Shown here: positions 25,105 to 34,052 of the stretch, piece by piece
How positions within the stretch are numbered: position 1 is the first letter of the stretch
How the letters are laid out: each line of letters begins with the position of its first letter
NCBI GenBank assembly: GCA_900766265.1
Contig: CAAFUS010000010.1
Coordinates: 310,001 to 374,000 of the forward strand
Length of the DNA: 64,000 nucleotides
Reading direction: 5' to 3'
DNA from: Pseudomonadaceae bacterium
GTDB lineage: Bacteria > Pseudomonadota > Gammaproteobacteria > Pseudomonadales > Pseudomonadaceae
Translations under genes and position numbers: made by a program
Notes under the pieces: generated by a model
Databases searched by the model: none
Seen by the model: the letters and a program-made list of their open reading frames with translations, nothing else
What the model was told of the DNA's origin: nothing

Positions 25105-26808
25105 ATGGCTCGCCCAGACCCGTTACGCCTCGAAGCCACCAACCTCCCGCCGCCCTGTACGGGGCCGTTCCGCCTGCTGCTGCATGGCAGCCCGAGCTCG
25201 GGCGTCGCGCCGCTTTTGGAACGGCTACGCCATGAATCGGACGCCGCCCGGCGACGCATGCTGCTGAGCGATGCCGCGCAGCCGGGCCACTGGTTCGCGC
25301 AGCTGGCCGATGCGCTGCCGACGGTGCCGGTGGTAGTGGTCGATGCGCACACCGGCCTCGACGCCGAGGCGCACCGCCTGGCGCTGGTCGCCTCGCTGCT
25401 CGGGGCGCGCCAACTGGTGCTGGTGGTCAATCGGATGGCCCGCATCGACTGGCGTGAGGACGCTTTCGCGCGTCTGGTCCGGCGATACCGCAACTATTGC
25501 GAGCGGATCGGCATCGTCCGGCTGCTGGCCGTGCCGGTGGACGCTGAGACCGGCGACAACCTCCACCAGCGCTCCGCCCGCCTGCCTTGGTACCGCGACA
25601 AGCCTCTGTTCGAACGACTCGAAGGCTGCGCACCAGCCGCCACCCAGCAGCCGTTGCGCCTGCGCGCGCTGCCCTGCGACGCCACCCAGTCGCTGCCCCA
25701 TTGCGCGCGACTGCTCGCCGGCACGCCACATCTGGGGGACGAGGTGGTGGTATTGCCGGACGCCGCGCCGTCGCGGCTGTCCCGCCTGCAATACATCGAG
25801 TCGCCGGTCGGCCCCCTGCTGCGTTTTGCCCTCGAGCCCGCGCTGTCGGTATCGCCTGGCGACCTGATCACGACGCCCCAGGCGCGCCCGGAGGTGGCCG
25901 ACCAGTTCGCCGCGCACCTTCTGTGGCTGGACGAGCAACCCCTGTACCCGGGGCGGCGCTACCTGCTGCGCCAGGGGGAGACGCTGGTGGGTGCTCGCGT
26001 CACCGAGATCAAGCATCGGCTGCAGCCGGACAGCCTCGAACGGCACGCGGCCAAGCGCCTGATCCGTAACGACCTGGGCTTCTGCAACCTCGCCCTCGAC
26101 TGCCCCCTGCCCTTCGATCCGAGCGCCGAACGGCCGGCCACCGGCACCTTCCAGCTGCTCGATCACGACAGCCAGGCGACCATCGCCTGCGGGATGGTTG
26201 CCTTTGGCCTGCGGCGCGCAGCCAACATCCACCGCCACGCGATGAAGGTCGACAAGGCCTGCCGCGCCGCGGCCAATGCCCAACAGCCCTGCGTGCTGTG
26301 GTTTACCGGCCTCTCCGGCTCGGGCAAATCGACGGTCGCGGACCTGGTGGAGCAGCGCCTGCAGGCACTGGGCAAGCGCACCATGCTGCTCGACGGCGAC
26401 AACGTGCGCCACGGTCTGAACCGCGACCTGGGCTTCACCAACGAGGACCGGGTCGAGAACATCCGTCGCATCGGCGAAGTCGCCAAGCTGATGGTCGAGG
26501 CCGGGCTGATCACCCTGGTCAGCTTCATCTCGCCCTTTCGCAGCGAGCGACAGACGGTGCGCGAACTGCTGGAGGCCGACGAGTTCGTCGAAATCTTCGT
26601 CGACGCGTCGCTGCAAACCTGCGAAACGCGCGACCCCAAGGGCCTCTACAAGAAGGCGCGCGCCGGGCAGTTGCCAAACTTCACCGGCATCGGCAGCCCC
26701 TACGAGGCGCCGCAGTCGCCCGATCTGCGCCTGCCTGCCGACGACGAAGATGCCGAGCGACTCGCCGAGCGGGTGATCGACCACCTGCGCCAGCGCGCAA
26801 TAGTCTAG
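25105..26808 (+). CDS. Fusion of a degenerate CysN-like GTPase domain with an intact APS kinase (CysC)
   Basis: 567 aa. The C-terminal domain (about 395-567) is a complete adenylylsulfate kinase making PAPS from APS: P-loop G-L-S-G-S-G-K-S-T at 402-410, D-G-D-N-V-R-H-G-L-N at 430-439, F-I-S-P-F-R-S-E-R at 474-482 and G-L-Y-K-K-A-R-A-G near 513. The first 390 residues align with CysN but are decayed: the P-loop is G-S-P-S-S-G-V (28-34, Lys lost), switch I is missing, switch II keeps only P-G-H (60-62) and N-K-x-D is N-R-M-A (109-112). No CysD gene is near. It cannot be a GTP-driven ATP sulfurylase subunit; it may scaffold or regulate. ATG 25105 follows GGGGAA. Confidence 0.85.
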   Translation: MARPDPLRLEATNLPPPCTGPFRLLLHGSPSSGVAPLLERLRHESDAARRRMLLSDAAQPGHWFAQLADALPTVPVVVVDAHTGLDAEAHRLALVASLLGARQLVLVVNRMARIDWREDAFARLVRRYRNYCERIGIVRLLAVPVDAETGDNLHQRSARLPWYRDKPLFERLEGCAPAATQQPLRLRALPCDATQSLPHCARLLAGTPHLGDEVVVLPDAAPSRLSRLQYIESPVGPLLRFALEPALSVSPGDLITTPQARPEVADQFAAHLLWLDEQPLYPGRRYLLRQGETLVGARVTEIKHRLQPDSLERHAAKRLIRNDLGFCNLALDCPLPFDPSAERPATGTFQLLDHDSQATIACGMVAFGLRRAANIHRHAMKVDKACRAAANAQQPCVLWFTGLSGSGKSTVADLVEQRLQALGKRTMLLDGDNVRHGLNRDLGFTNEDRVENIRRIGEVAKLMVEAGLITLVSFISPFRSERQTVRELLEADEFVEIFVDASLQTCETRDPKGLYKKARAGQLPNFTGIGSPYEAPQSPDLRLPADDEDAERLAERVIDHLRQRAIV

Positions 26809-26951
26809 TTCGCTGCCCGGGACGTGACCCGTCCGTCCTGCCATTGCGATCGGCACTGATAGGATGGCGCCTTTGCAATGTCCAACCTCCATGCCACCGC
26901 GGATTCTTTCTGCGGCCGGCTTGCCCGCCACGATCAGAAGAGGCGTCGATC

Positions 26952-29381
26952 ATGCGCAAGGTCGAAGTCAAGCAACGCTCATCCCTCAAGCAGGAACGAC
27001 TCAAACGTTTCCTCGACTGGGCGGGCGAGCGGTACCCCGAGTTCAATCCGAAGAAGAACCACCAGGAAAAATGGTTCACCGTCTACGTCGGTTACCAGCC
27101 ACCGGCCATCGGCCGCGCCGCCAAGGCGTTCTGGCTCGGCCTGGAACCTGCTGCGGTGGACGCCGTCCTGCAGGAGCCGAGTGGCTTGATCGGCCGGTTG
27201 CTCAACCGGGACGTCAATGACTTCCAGTGTCCGGTCGATCTGTTCGGCAGCCAGAAGACGTTCAGCCTCGGCTCGGTTCAGGGGCTGCTGGAGCCCGACT
27301 GGGCGTTTCGCATTCCCGATAGCGCTACACCCGAGGCTTTCGATGACAGCGTGCGCGACGCCGTTCAGGGTCTGATCCGTGAACGGCTGGGCATGCTCGA
27401 AGCGCCTTTTGCACGGATGACCGAGGAAGAACGCGCCCAGGTGTTGGAACGCATACCCACTGCGTTCAGCCGGCTTGAGGAATTCGCGTCCAGAGCGTTC
27501 GACATTCTCAACGAGATCAAGCACGAGCTGCGCTATGTCGTGCAGCTGAGCCAGGGCGACCTCTCCCTCGACGTGCAGCGTCGCATTCCAGGCGGCCAGG
27601 ACCACCTGCTCAGCGATGATGAAATCAGCGCCTGGAAAGCCCGTGATGAAGAGGAGCTGCGCGCGAAGTTCGACCTGATGCTCAGTGAAGCCCAAGGTTT
27701 CGATCTGCACCTGCTCGAACACAAACGCCTGGTGGAGATCTTCTGGCTCGAGCCCCACAAGTTGCGCCGGGCGATTCGGCGCGAGCGACAGCAGCACGAG
27801 GAGAAGATGGCCTTTGCCGTCCTGCTCGAAAACAACCCGCGCTTCGTCCATTACCACAAGCTCTATCCTGCGCGGCGGCTGACTCGCAAGTGGACCGCAC
27901 TGCTGGGCCCGACCAACAGCGGCAAGACCTACCGCGCCATCGAGGCGATGACCTCGGTGAAGCATGCCATCTACCTCTCTCCCCTGCGGCTGATGGCGCT
28001 TGAGAACCAGGAGCGCATCGAGTCCATGGGTGTGCCCTGTTCGCTGGTCACCGGCGAGGAGGAAATCATCCGGGAAGGCGCCACCCACTTCTGCTGCACG
28101 GTCGAGGAGTTCGCCCGCTTCCGCCACCAGCACTGGGACGTGGTGGTGGTCGACGAGGTGCAGCTGCTGGCGGACCCTCAACGCGGCTGGGCTTGGGTCG
28201 ATGCGCTGGTGAGCGCCTACACGCCGGAGCTGATGATGACCGGCCCGGCGCTGATCGAACCGTCGCTCAAGACGCTCTGCGAGCTGTGCGAAGACCGCCT
28301 GGTGATCCAGCGCACCAAGCGGCTCTCTCCGGTCGACGTGGCCCGCCACTCGACCACGCTCAAGCACCTGGAGGAAGGCTCGATGCTGGTGGCCTTCAGC
28401 CGCAAGACGGTGCTCGAGCTCAAGGGGCTGCTGGAAATGACCGGCAAGAGCGTCGCGGTGGTCTACGGCGCCCTGTCGCCCGAGGTGCGCCGGGAACAGG
28501 CACGTCGCTTCCGCGAGGGCGAGGCGCAGATCATGGTGGCCACCGACGCGGTGGGCATGGGCCTGAACCTGCCGGCCCACACGCTGTGCTTCTACACCGA
28601 CGAGAAGTACGACGGCATCGAGAACCGTCAGCTCAGGGTGCAGGAGGTCAAGCAGATCGGCGGGCGCGCCGGGCGCTTCGGTCACCACGACAACGGCACC
28701 ATCACCGCCCTCGACCCGAGCGTGCTCAAGACCATCAAGCGGCTGTTCAACAGCCCGGACCTGCCGGTGGACCTGTCGCAGTTCCAGGTGCGCCCGTCCA
28801 TCGACCACCTGACCGCCATCGCCGAGCTGATGAACGAGCCCAGCCTGATGCGCGCCTGGCTGACCTTCAACCGCAACATCAACTACGGCGAGGCCTTCGT
28901 TTCGGTGCTGCCGGACGAACTGGCGCAATGGATCGAGCTGATCGACGATCCGGCCATCGACATGTGGCTGCGCTGGGTGTTCGCCTGCACGCCGATCCGC
29001 GGTGGCCTGGAAAGTCCCGCCAGCGGCTTCGCCCAGCAGTGGCTCAAGCGTGTCGCCGCGGGCCAGGCGGTAGACCTGCCACGGCTGATCATCAACGCCG
29101 ACCTGGCCACGCTGGAGAGTTCGCTGCACGTCATCGAGACCTACCTGCACCTGGCCCGGGCTCTGCCGGATCGCTTCCCGCAGATCGAGAAAGGCGAGGA
29201 ACACCGGCGCCTGCTCAACGACGCCATCACCCGGGAGCTGTCACGCGAGCGGCGGCCGCGAAGGTCCGACCAGCGACGCCTGTCGGGTGAAAGCAAATCC
29301 TGCAAGCGCTGCGGCGGGCCGATGCCCCTGCTCGACCGCAAGTTCAGCATCTGCCAGGCGTGCTGGCGCGAGCAGCGCTGA
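26952..29381 (+). CDS. Suv3-like DExH RNA helicase with C-terminal zinc ribbon
   Basis: 809-aa superfamily 2 helicase resembling mitochondrial SUPV3L1/Suv3, which unwinds RNA for degradation. Walker A is G-P-T-N-S-G-K-T (about 318-325), the Suv3 signature; motif II is D-E-V-Q (about 400), motif VI is Q-I-G-G-R-A-G-R-F (about 568). An N-terminal helical domain of about 300 residues precedes the motor, and the tail carries a four-Cys zinc ribbon (C-K-R-C near 784, C-Q-A-C near 801). The in-frame extension back to 26298 lies over the kinase gene and is rejected; ATG 26952 starts the conserved basic N-terminus. Probably acts with RNase in RNA decay, by analogy. Confidence 0.85.
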   Translation: MRKVEVKQRSSLKQERLKRFLDWAGERYPEFNPKKNHQEKWFTVYVGYQPPAIGRAAKAFWLGLEPAAVDAVLQEPSGLIGRLLNRDVNDFQCPVDLFGSQKTFSLGSVQGLLEPDWAFRIPDSATPEAFDDSVRDAVQGLIRERLGMLEAPFARMTEEERAQVLERIPTAFSRLEEFASRAFDILNEIKHELRYVVQLSQGDLSLDVQRRIPGGQDHLLSDDEISAWKARDEEELRAKFDLMLSEAQGFDLHLLEHKRLVEIFWLEPHKLRRAIRRERQQHEEKMAFAVLLENNPRFVHYHKLYPARRLTRKWTALLGPTNSGKTYRAIEAMTSVKHAIYLSPLRLMALENQERIESMGVPCSLVTGEEEIIREGATHFCCTVEEFARFRHQHWDVVVVDEVQLLADPQRGWAWVDALVSAYTPELMMTGPALIEPSLKTLCELCEDRLVIQRTKRLSPVDVARHSTTLKHLEEGSMLVAFSRKTVLELKGLLEMTGKSVAVVYGALSPEVRREQARRFREGEAQIMVATDAVGMGLNLPAHTLCFYTDEKYDGIENRQLRVQEVKQIGGRAGRFGHHDNGTITALDPSVLKTIKRLFNSPDLPVDLSQFQVRPSIDHLTAIAELMNEPSLMRAWLTFNRNINYGEAFVSVLPDELAQWIELIDDPAIDMWLRWVFACTPIRGGLESPASGFAQQWLKRVAAGQAVDLPRLIINADLATLESSLHVIETYLHLARALPDRFPQIEKGEEHRRLLNDAITRELSRERRPRRSDQRRLSGESKSCKRCGGPMPLLDRKFSICQACWREQR

Positions 29382-29532
29382 ACGCGGGCGTCATCTTCGC
29401 CAACAATTGGGGTTGAACCATCGCGACCCGTCTTGCGCCCAATGCTCAGGAGCGCGTGAAACCGAGCCCGCCACCGGCCGCAATCACGCCAGCGAACGCA
29501 GCCAAACGCTGCCCCTGACACCGAGGTGAACG

Positions 29533-30129
29533 ATGACCCAGATTCTGATTGCCGCATTCGACCGTTACGAACAGGCCGAACAGGTCAAGGCCGAGCTGAC
29601 GTCCCAGGGCATGCCCAGCGAGGACATCCAGATTTCCGCGTCGAGCAACCCCGACATGGTGAAGAGCAGCCAGGTCGAGGTCACTCATGACGTCACCAAA
29701 CGGGAGGACTCGCTCACCGAGCGGGTCACCAACTTCTTCCACTCGGTCTTCGGCGATGATTCGGACAAGCACGCCGGCGGCTTCTCCGAGGCCATGCGCC
29801 GCGGATCGACCATCGTCACGGTAAGCGTCGCCGATGAGTCGCGCGTCTCGCGGGTCGAAGAGGTGATGAACCGCCACGGCGCCATCGACATCGACGAACA
29901 GAGCGATCACGGAACGGACGGCGATAGCCGGCCGGCCACCGCCAGCACGGCGGCCTTGACTACGGGCTACCCGGACGCCACCTCGGTCAGCGTAGGCACG
30001 AGTGAAGTGGAGAACACACGCGTCTCGGACATCGCTTCGGATGATGCCAACATCCCCGGACGCTCGGAGAACGAGCGCGCGTCCGGCCGCGATAACACCG
30101 CCGGGCGAGTGCGGGTGGTGCCGCGATAG
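29533..30129 (+). CDS. YflT/GSP17M-like general stress protein
   Basis: 198 aa. The first 120 residues look like the heat-induced stress protein YflT domain, with a ferredoxin-like beginning (I-A-A-F-D-R-Y-E-Q-A-E) used for flavin-like or regulatory folds, then D-S-L-T-E-R-V-T-N-F-F and V-T-V-S-V-A-D. The last 80 residues are low-complexity Ser/Thr/Asp/Glu-rich and disordered. It begins at ATG 29533 after GAGGTG and ends at a strong terminator. Role in stress is assumed from the family; no partner is near. Confidence 0.7.
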   Translation: MTQILIAAFDRYEQAEQVKAELTSQGMPSEDIQISASSNPDMVKSSQVEVTHDVTKREDSLTERVTNFFHSVFGDDSDKHAGGFSEAMRRGSTIVTVSVADESRVSRVEEVMNRHGAIDIDEQSDHGTDGDSRPATASTAALTTGYPDATSVSVGTSEVENTRVSDIASDDANIPGRSENERASGRDNTAGRVRVVPR

Positions 30130-30145
30130 CAGTATCCAAGCGAAG

Positions 30146-30173
30146 AAAAAGGGGGGCCTGAGCCCCCCTTTTT
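30146..30173. terminator. Bidirectional rho-independent terminator
   Basis: AAAAAGGGGGGC-CTGA-GCCCCCCTTTTT, a perfect 12-bp stem with A and T runs, stops the stress-protein transcript and the convergent lipoprotein transcript. Confidence 0.92.
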
Positions 30174-30185
30174 CCTGGGTGTTTC

Positions 30186-30629
30186 TTATTTAGCGGTGGC
30201 GAAGTATTCGCGAGCACGCTGCTGTTCGGCTGCCGTCGGACGATAGCTGATCCACTCGTCCTCGGCGCGCTTCTTGTAGCGCACCACGCCCTGTTCGGCG
30301 TCGAACTCGTAGAACGGGTACACCTCGCGCAGGTTGTAGAACAGCGCCGGTGCGAAGAAGAGGATGTCGGCGACCAGGTAGCCATTGTTGAACTTCAGCG
30401 GAACCAGGCCGTACATGGGCTCGCCGTCAGCGCGGGTGGCCTTGAAGCGGTATTGACCGAAGCTGGTCGCCTTGTAGGTTTTTTCCACTGGAGCGGCCAG
30501 TACGAGCGGCGCGTCCTGGTTGATGGCAATCGACAGCTGCGGATCGGTCGAACGCAGGCTGGTGGTGGCAGTACAGGCGCTGAGGAAGATGGCGCCGAGG
30601 GTCACGGCGAAGAACTGCTTGGCTTTCAT
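30186..30629 (-). CDS. Conserved lipoprotein, unknown
   Basis: 147-aa lipoprotein. Signal residues 1-18 end with the lipobox L-S-A-C; the next residue is Thr, so outer-membrane destination. The mature part carries Y-R-F-K-A-T-R-A-D-G-E-P, a hydrophobic segment (L-V-A-D-I-L-F-F-A-P-A-L-F-Y) and a charged end; this pattern occurs in small Pseudomonas lipoproteins of unknown role. I took the ATG at 30629 since GGAA lies a proper distance before it; ATG 30635 would sit too close. Convergent with the stress-protein gene. Confidence 0.75.
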   Translation of the reverse strand: MKAKQFFAVTLGAIFLSACTATTSLRSTDPQLSIAINQDAPLVLAAPVEKTYKATSFGQYRFKATRADGEPMYGLVPLKFNNGYLVADILFFAPALFYNLREVYPFYEFDAEQGVVRYKKRAEDEWISYRPTAAEQQRAREYFATAK

Positions 30630-30845
30630 GATCATTCCGTTTGATTTCGGGGAAAGCGATGGACGACTCGTCCAGCTGTAGCCAGCTCAGCAGGTCCATT
30701 GCGGTCGCGGACTATACAGATATGCCCAATCAAGGCAAATAGCCATCATCGGCATTCGATAACGCGTTCTCGCCTTTTCCCGCTTCGTCGAAAGCTGCGG
30801 CTCATCCATCTGGATAAATATTTCCAAATGTTACTAGCCAACTCG

Positions 30846-30886
30846 CTGCCTGGGCAGTAATGTGTAACACATCATTTGCCTAGGCA
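30846..30886 (+). promoter_or_regulatory. Nested palindromic operator of the MarR gene
   Basis: Two short dyads, CTGCC-TG-GGCAG (30846-30857) and TGCCTAGGCA (30877-30886), flank a third, TGTGT-A-ACACA (30861-30871), and the whole block is nearly symmetric around 30866. It ends 12 bases before the MarR start. MarR dimers bind such dyads, so autoregulation of the efflux operon is likely. Confidence 0.65.
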
Positions 30887-30897
30887 GCTATTTCCCC

Positions 30898-31368
30898 ATG
30901 CCGCACTTCGACCGCAACCACTACCCCGTCGAGCAGTCGCTCGGCCACCTCATCGCCCTGATCAATCAACTCAAGGACCGCATCCTCGAGCGGCACCTGA
31001 GCGACCACGAACTCACCGCGGCCCAATTCAAGGTGGTGCTGCTGATGAACCGTCGCTTCGCCTCCACGCCTGCCGAACTCTCCCGCGCCCTGAGCCTGGA
31101 CAGCGGTGCCATGACCCGCATGCTCGACCGCCTGGAGACCAAGGGCCTGCTGCGCCGCGAGCGCTCCAGCACCGATCGGCGCCAGGTGCAGCTTGTCCTC
31201 ACCGAGCGCGGCCAGGCCCTGGGCGAGCGGGTGCCGGAGATCGCCGCCGACGCGATGAACGAGCTCACCGAGTGCCTGAGCGCGGCCGAGGTCGCGGAAT
31301 TCCAGCGACTGCTGACCAAGATGCTCGGCGCCGCCGACGCGCTGCCGCAAAACCGAGGAGACGCCTGA
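30898..31368 (+). CDS. MarR-family regulator of the efflux operon
   Basis: 156-aa winged helix-turn-helix protein. The MarR DNA-binding core covers about 38-105: L-T-A-A-Q-F-K-V, S-R-A-L-S-L-D-S-G-A-M-T-R-M-L-D-R-L-E, and the wing D-R-R-Q-V. It resembles EmrR/MarR-type repressors released by aromatic or phenolic compounds. It is the first gene of a four-gene operon with an outer-membrane factor one base downstream, then EmrA and EmrB. A conspicuous palindromic site precedes it. The ligand is unknown. Confidence 0.88.
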   Translation: MPHFDRNHYPVEQSLGHLIALINQLKDRILERHLSDHELTAAQFKVVLLMNRRFASTPAELSRALSLDSGAMTRMLDRLETKGLLRRERSSTDRRQVQLVLTERGQALGERVPEIAADAMNELTECLSAAEVAEFQRLLTKMLGAADALPQNRGDA

Positions 31369-31369
31369 G

Positions 31370-32827
31370 GTGAACAGCCTTTTCCGCCCACTGGGTCTGC
31401 TGACCGCCATCCTGTTGCTCGCCGGCTGTGCATCCTTCGAGGGGCTGCACCGCGAAGGCAAGCTGATCGACCCCGCCTCGCTCGCCGCCGAGCGCAGCCT
31501 GGGCGCTTCACTATCTCCCGCCGCCTGGCCGCGCCAGGACTGGTGGAACCGGCTCGGCGACGCCCAGCTCGACGGTCTTATCCAGGAAGCGCTGCAGTCC
31601 AGCCCCGATTTGCAGGTTGCCGATGCCCGCGCCCGCCAGGCCAGTGCGGTGGTGCTGGCGGCGGACGCCGCACGCCAGCCGCGGCTCGATGCCAATGGCG
31701 GCATCACCCGCTCACGGCTGTCGCGGGTCGACGATCCGCTCGGCCAGGGCGAGCGCTACAGCACCCTGCGCAGCCTGTCGCTGGACGTCGGTTATACCTT
31801 CGATCTCTGGGGCGGCCAGCGCGCCGCCTGGGAAGCGGCGGTCGGCCAGGCCCAGGCCAGCGAAGTGGATCGCCAGGATGCGCGCCTGAGCCTGGCCTCG
31901 CAGGTCACCCGGGCCTATAACGCCCTGGGCCTGGCCTACGCCACCCAGGACATCGCCGAGCAGGATCTCAAGCGCAACCGGGACATCCTGCAAATGGCCC
32001 GCGGCCGGGTCGATGCCGGGCTCGACAGCGAATACCAGCTGCAGCAGACCCAGAGCCTGGAAGCGGCGGCCGAGGCGGCCCTGGCCGATGCCAGACAGCA
32101 GGTCGAGAGCGCGCGCATCCGCCTGGCCGTGCTGCTAGGCAAGGGGCCTGATCGCGGCGACTCGCTGCCCCGCCCCCGGTTGATCGCCCCCGAAGCGGTG
32201 GACCTGCCCGCGCAGCTGCCGGCCGAGCTGCTCGGCCGGCGTCCGGACCTGGTCGCGGCGCGCTGGCGGGTGGAAGCGGCGGACAGGCAGATCGCCGCGA
32301 GCAAGGCCAACTTCTATCCCAACCTTAACCTGAGCGCGGCCGCGGGCAGCAAGTCGCTGCTGGGCGATGCGCTGCTCGGTTCGGCGAGCCGCTTCTTCAG
32401 CATCGGCCCGGCGCTGTCGCTGCCGATCTTCGACGGCGGTCGATTGCGCGCGGACCTGGCCGGCCGCGATGCGGGCTACGACCTGGCCGTGGCACAGTAC
32501 AACCAGATTCTGGTGGGCGCGCTGGGAGACATCGGAGAGCGCATCAGCCGGCTGCGTTCGCTCGAGCAGCAGATCGCGCAGCAGCAACGGGCTCGCGACA
32601 TCGCCGAGCATTCCTATGAGCTGGCGCTGGAGCGCTATTCGGACGGCATCGGCAGTTACCTGGACGCGCTGAGCGTGCAACATCAGCTGCTGCAGGCCGA
32701 CCGCCAGCTGACGAGCCTCCACGCCGAGCGCGTCGACGACGCCGTCCTGCTGATGCAGGCGCTCGGTGGTGGCTTCGAGCCCTCGACGCCGCTGCCCGCC
32801 TCCGCCAATACCCCTGTTCAACGCTGA
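31370..32827 (+). CDS. Outer-membrane efflux lipoprotein (NodT/OprM family)
   Basis: 485-aa TolC-like outer-membrane channel protein. The signal ends in the lipobox L-A-G-C (Cys20 region), so it is lipid-anchored. Two repeated helical and barrel segments are seen, with the family blocks W-W-N-R-L-G-D-A-Q-L-D, L-A-Y-A-T-Q and D-L-V-A-A-R-W-R-V-E. Starts with GTG at 31370, one base after the MarR stop, and an upstream GAGGAG in the end of that gene. It forms the exit duct for the EmrAB-type pump encoded downstream. Confidence 0.88.
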   Translation: MNSLFRPLGLLTAILLLAGCASFEGLHREGKLIDPASLAAERSLGASLSPAAWPRQDWWNRLGDAQLDGLIQEALQSSPDLQVADARARQASAVVLAADAARQPRLDANGGITRSRLSRVDDPLGQGERYSTLRSLSLDVGYTFDLWGGQRAAWEAAVGQAQASEVDRQDARLSLASQVTRAYNALGLAYATQDIAEQDLKRNRDILQMARGRVDAGLDSEYQLQQTQSLEAAAEAALADARQQVESARIRLAVLLGKGPDRGDSLPRPRLIAPEAVDLPAQLPAELLGRRPDLVAARWRVEAADRQIAASKANFYPNLNLSAAAGSKSLLGDALLGSASRFFSIGPALSLPIFDGGRLRADLAGRDAGYDLAVAQYNQILVGALGDIGERISRLRSLEQQIAQQQRARDIAEHSYELALERYSDGIGSYLDALSVQHQLLQADRQLTSLHAERVDDAVLLMQALGGGFEPSTPLPASANTPVQR

Positions 32828-32836
32828 GTACCGACC

Positions 32837-34039
32837 ATGTCCGAAGCTCCCGCAAACACTGCAAACCCGCAGCCAGAAGCGACCCAGGCGTCCGGCAAAC
32901 GCAAGCTCTACCTGGCGATCCTCGCCCTCGTGGTCGCGCTCGGCATCGCCAGCGCGTACCTCTATCACACGCTCTACGGCCGCTTTTACGAAGAGACCGA
33001 CGACGCCTACGTGAACGGCAACCTGGTGCAGATCACACCTCAGATCACCGGCACCGTCACCCGCATCGCGGTGGACGACGGCGATTACGTCGAGGCGGGC
33101 CAGCCACTGGTGTGGCTCGATCCCTCCGATACCCAGGTCGCGCTTGAAAGTGCCGAAGCCAATCTGGCCCGCACGGTGCGCCATGTCCGCGGCCTGTTCA
33201 GCAATGTCGATGGCTATAAGGCGCAGGTTGCTTCTCGCAAGGTCGAAGTGCAACGTGCCAAGGCCGACTTCGACCGCCGTAGCAAGCTGGCCAAGAGCGG
33301 CGCGATTTCTCGCGAAGAGCTGGCTCACGCACAAGACGCCCTCATCAGTGCTCAGAACGCTTTAACCTCCACCCAGCAGCAGCTGGACACGAATCGGGCC
33401 CTGGTCGATGACACCATCATCGCTTCTCACCCGGACGTGAAAGCCGCTGCCGCTCAGGTGCGTCAGGCGTTTCTCAACCATGCGCGCAGTACGCTTGTCG
33501 CACCTGTCAGCGGTTATGTCGCGCGACGCGCGGTGCAAGTCGGCGGACGCGTCCAACCCGGAGCCGCGCTGATGGCGGTGGTACCGCTGGATCAGATCTG
33601 GATCGATGCGAATTTCAAGGAGACCCAGCTCAGCACCATGCGCATCGGTCAGCCGGTGGAGATTACCGCTGACCTTTACGGCGATGAAGTGCGCTACCGC
33701 GGTACTGTCGAAAGCTTGGGCGTAGGGACCGGCAGCGCGTTTTCTTTGCTTCCGGCGCAGAACGCGACGGGCAACTGGATCAAGATCGTCCAGCGCTTGC
33801 CCGTACGCATCCGTCTGGAAACGGACAATCTGCAGACGCACCCGTTACGCATCGGTTTATCCACCGACGTGACGGTGGACCTACATGAGCAGGACGGGCC
33901 TCAGTTGGCGCAACGCACCCCGCCGGAGCCTCGTTTCTCGACGGCCGTGTATGACGACCAGCTAAGCGAAGCCAATGCGTTGATCGAACGCACCATCCAC
34001 GCCAATGGCCCCGCGGCGGTCGATCTGGCTAAGGGCTGA
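32837..34039 (+). CDS. emrA: EmrA-type membrane fusion protein
   Basis: 400-aa periplasmic adaptor. A cytoplasmic tail, one helix (about 24-43), then a lipoyl-type barrel-sandwich (T-D-D-A-Y-V-N-G-N, G-T-V-T-R-I) around a long coiled-coil hairpin (about 100-190), and the second half lipoyl motif V-A-P-V-S-G-Y-V. The T-D-D-A-Y-V signature is diagnostic of EmrA. It links EmrB in the inner membrane to the outer-membrane factor upstream. Third-position GC from about 33180 on looks lower than in the adjacent genes, which could mean gene conversion. Confidence 0.92.
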   Translation: MSEAPANTANPQPEATQASGKRKLYLAILALVVALGIASAYLYHTLYGRFYEETDDAYVNGNLVQITPQITGTVTRIAVDDGDYVEAGQPLVWLDPSDTQVALESAEANLARTVRHVRGLFSNVDGYKAQVASRKVEVQRAKADFDRRSKLAKSGAISREELAHAQDALISAQNALTSTQQQLDTNRALVDDTIIASHPDVKAAAAQVRQAFLNHARSTLVAPVSGYVARRAVQVGGRVQPGAALMAVVPLDQIWIDANFKETQLSTMRIGQPVEITADLYGDEVRYRGTVESLGVGTGSAFSLLPAQNATGNWIKIVQRLPVRIRLETDNLQTHPLRIGLSTDVTVDLHEQDGPQLAQRTPPEPRFSTAVYDDQLSEANALIERTIHANGPAAVDLAKG

Positions 34040-34052
34040 GCCTGGAGCAACC

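Noticed and set aside
26298..26951. N-terminal extension of the helicase frame
   Set aside because: It covers the end of the APS-kinase gene in another frame and is Arg/Ala-rich; the helicase start is at 26952.
26979..29204. 741-codon open frame on the minus strand
   Set aside because: It is the exact antisense of the Suv3-like helicase gene. High-GC genes often leave the opposite strand open, and its product is Val/Gln/Leu/His-rich with no motif.
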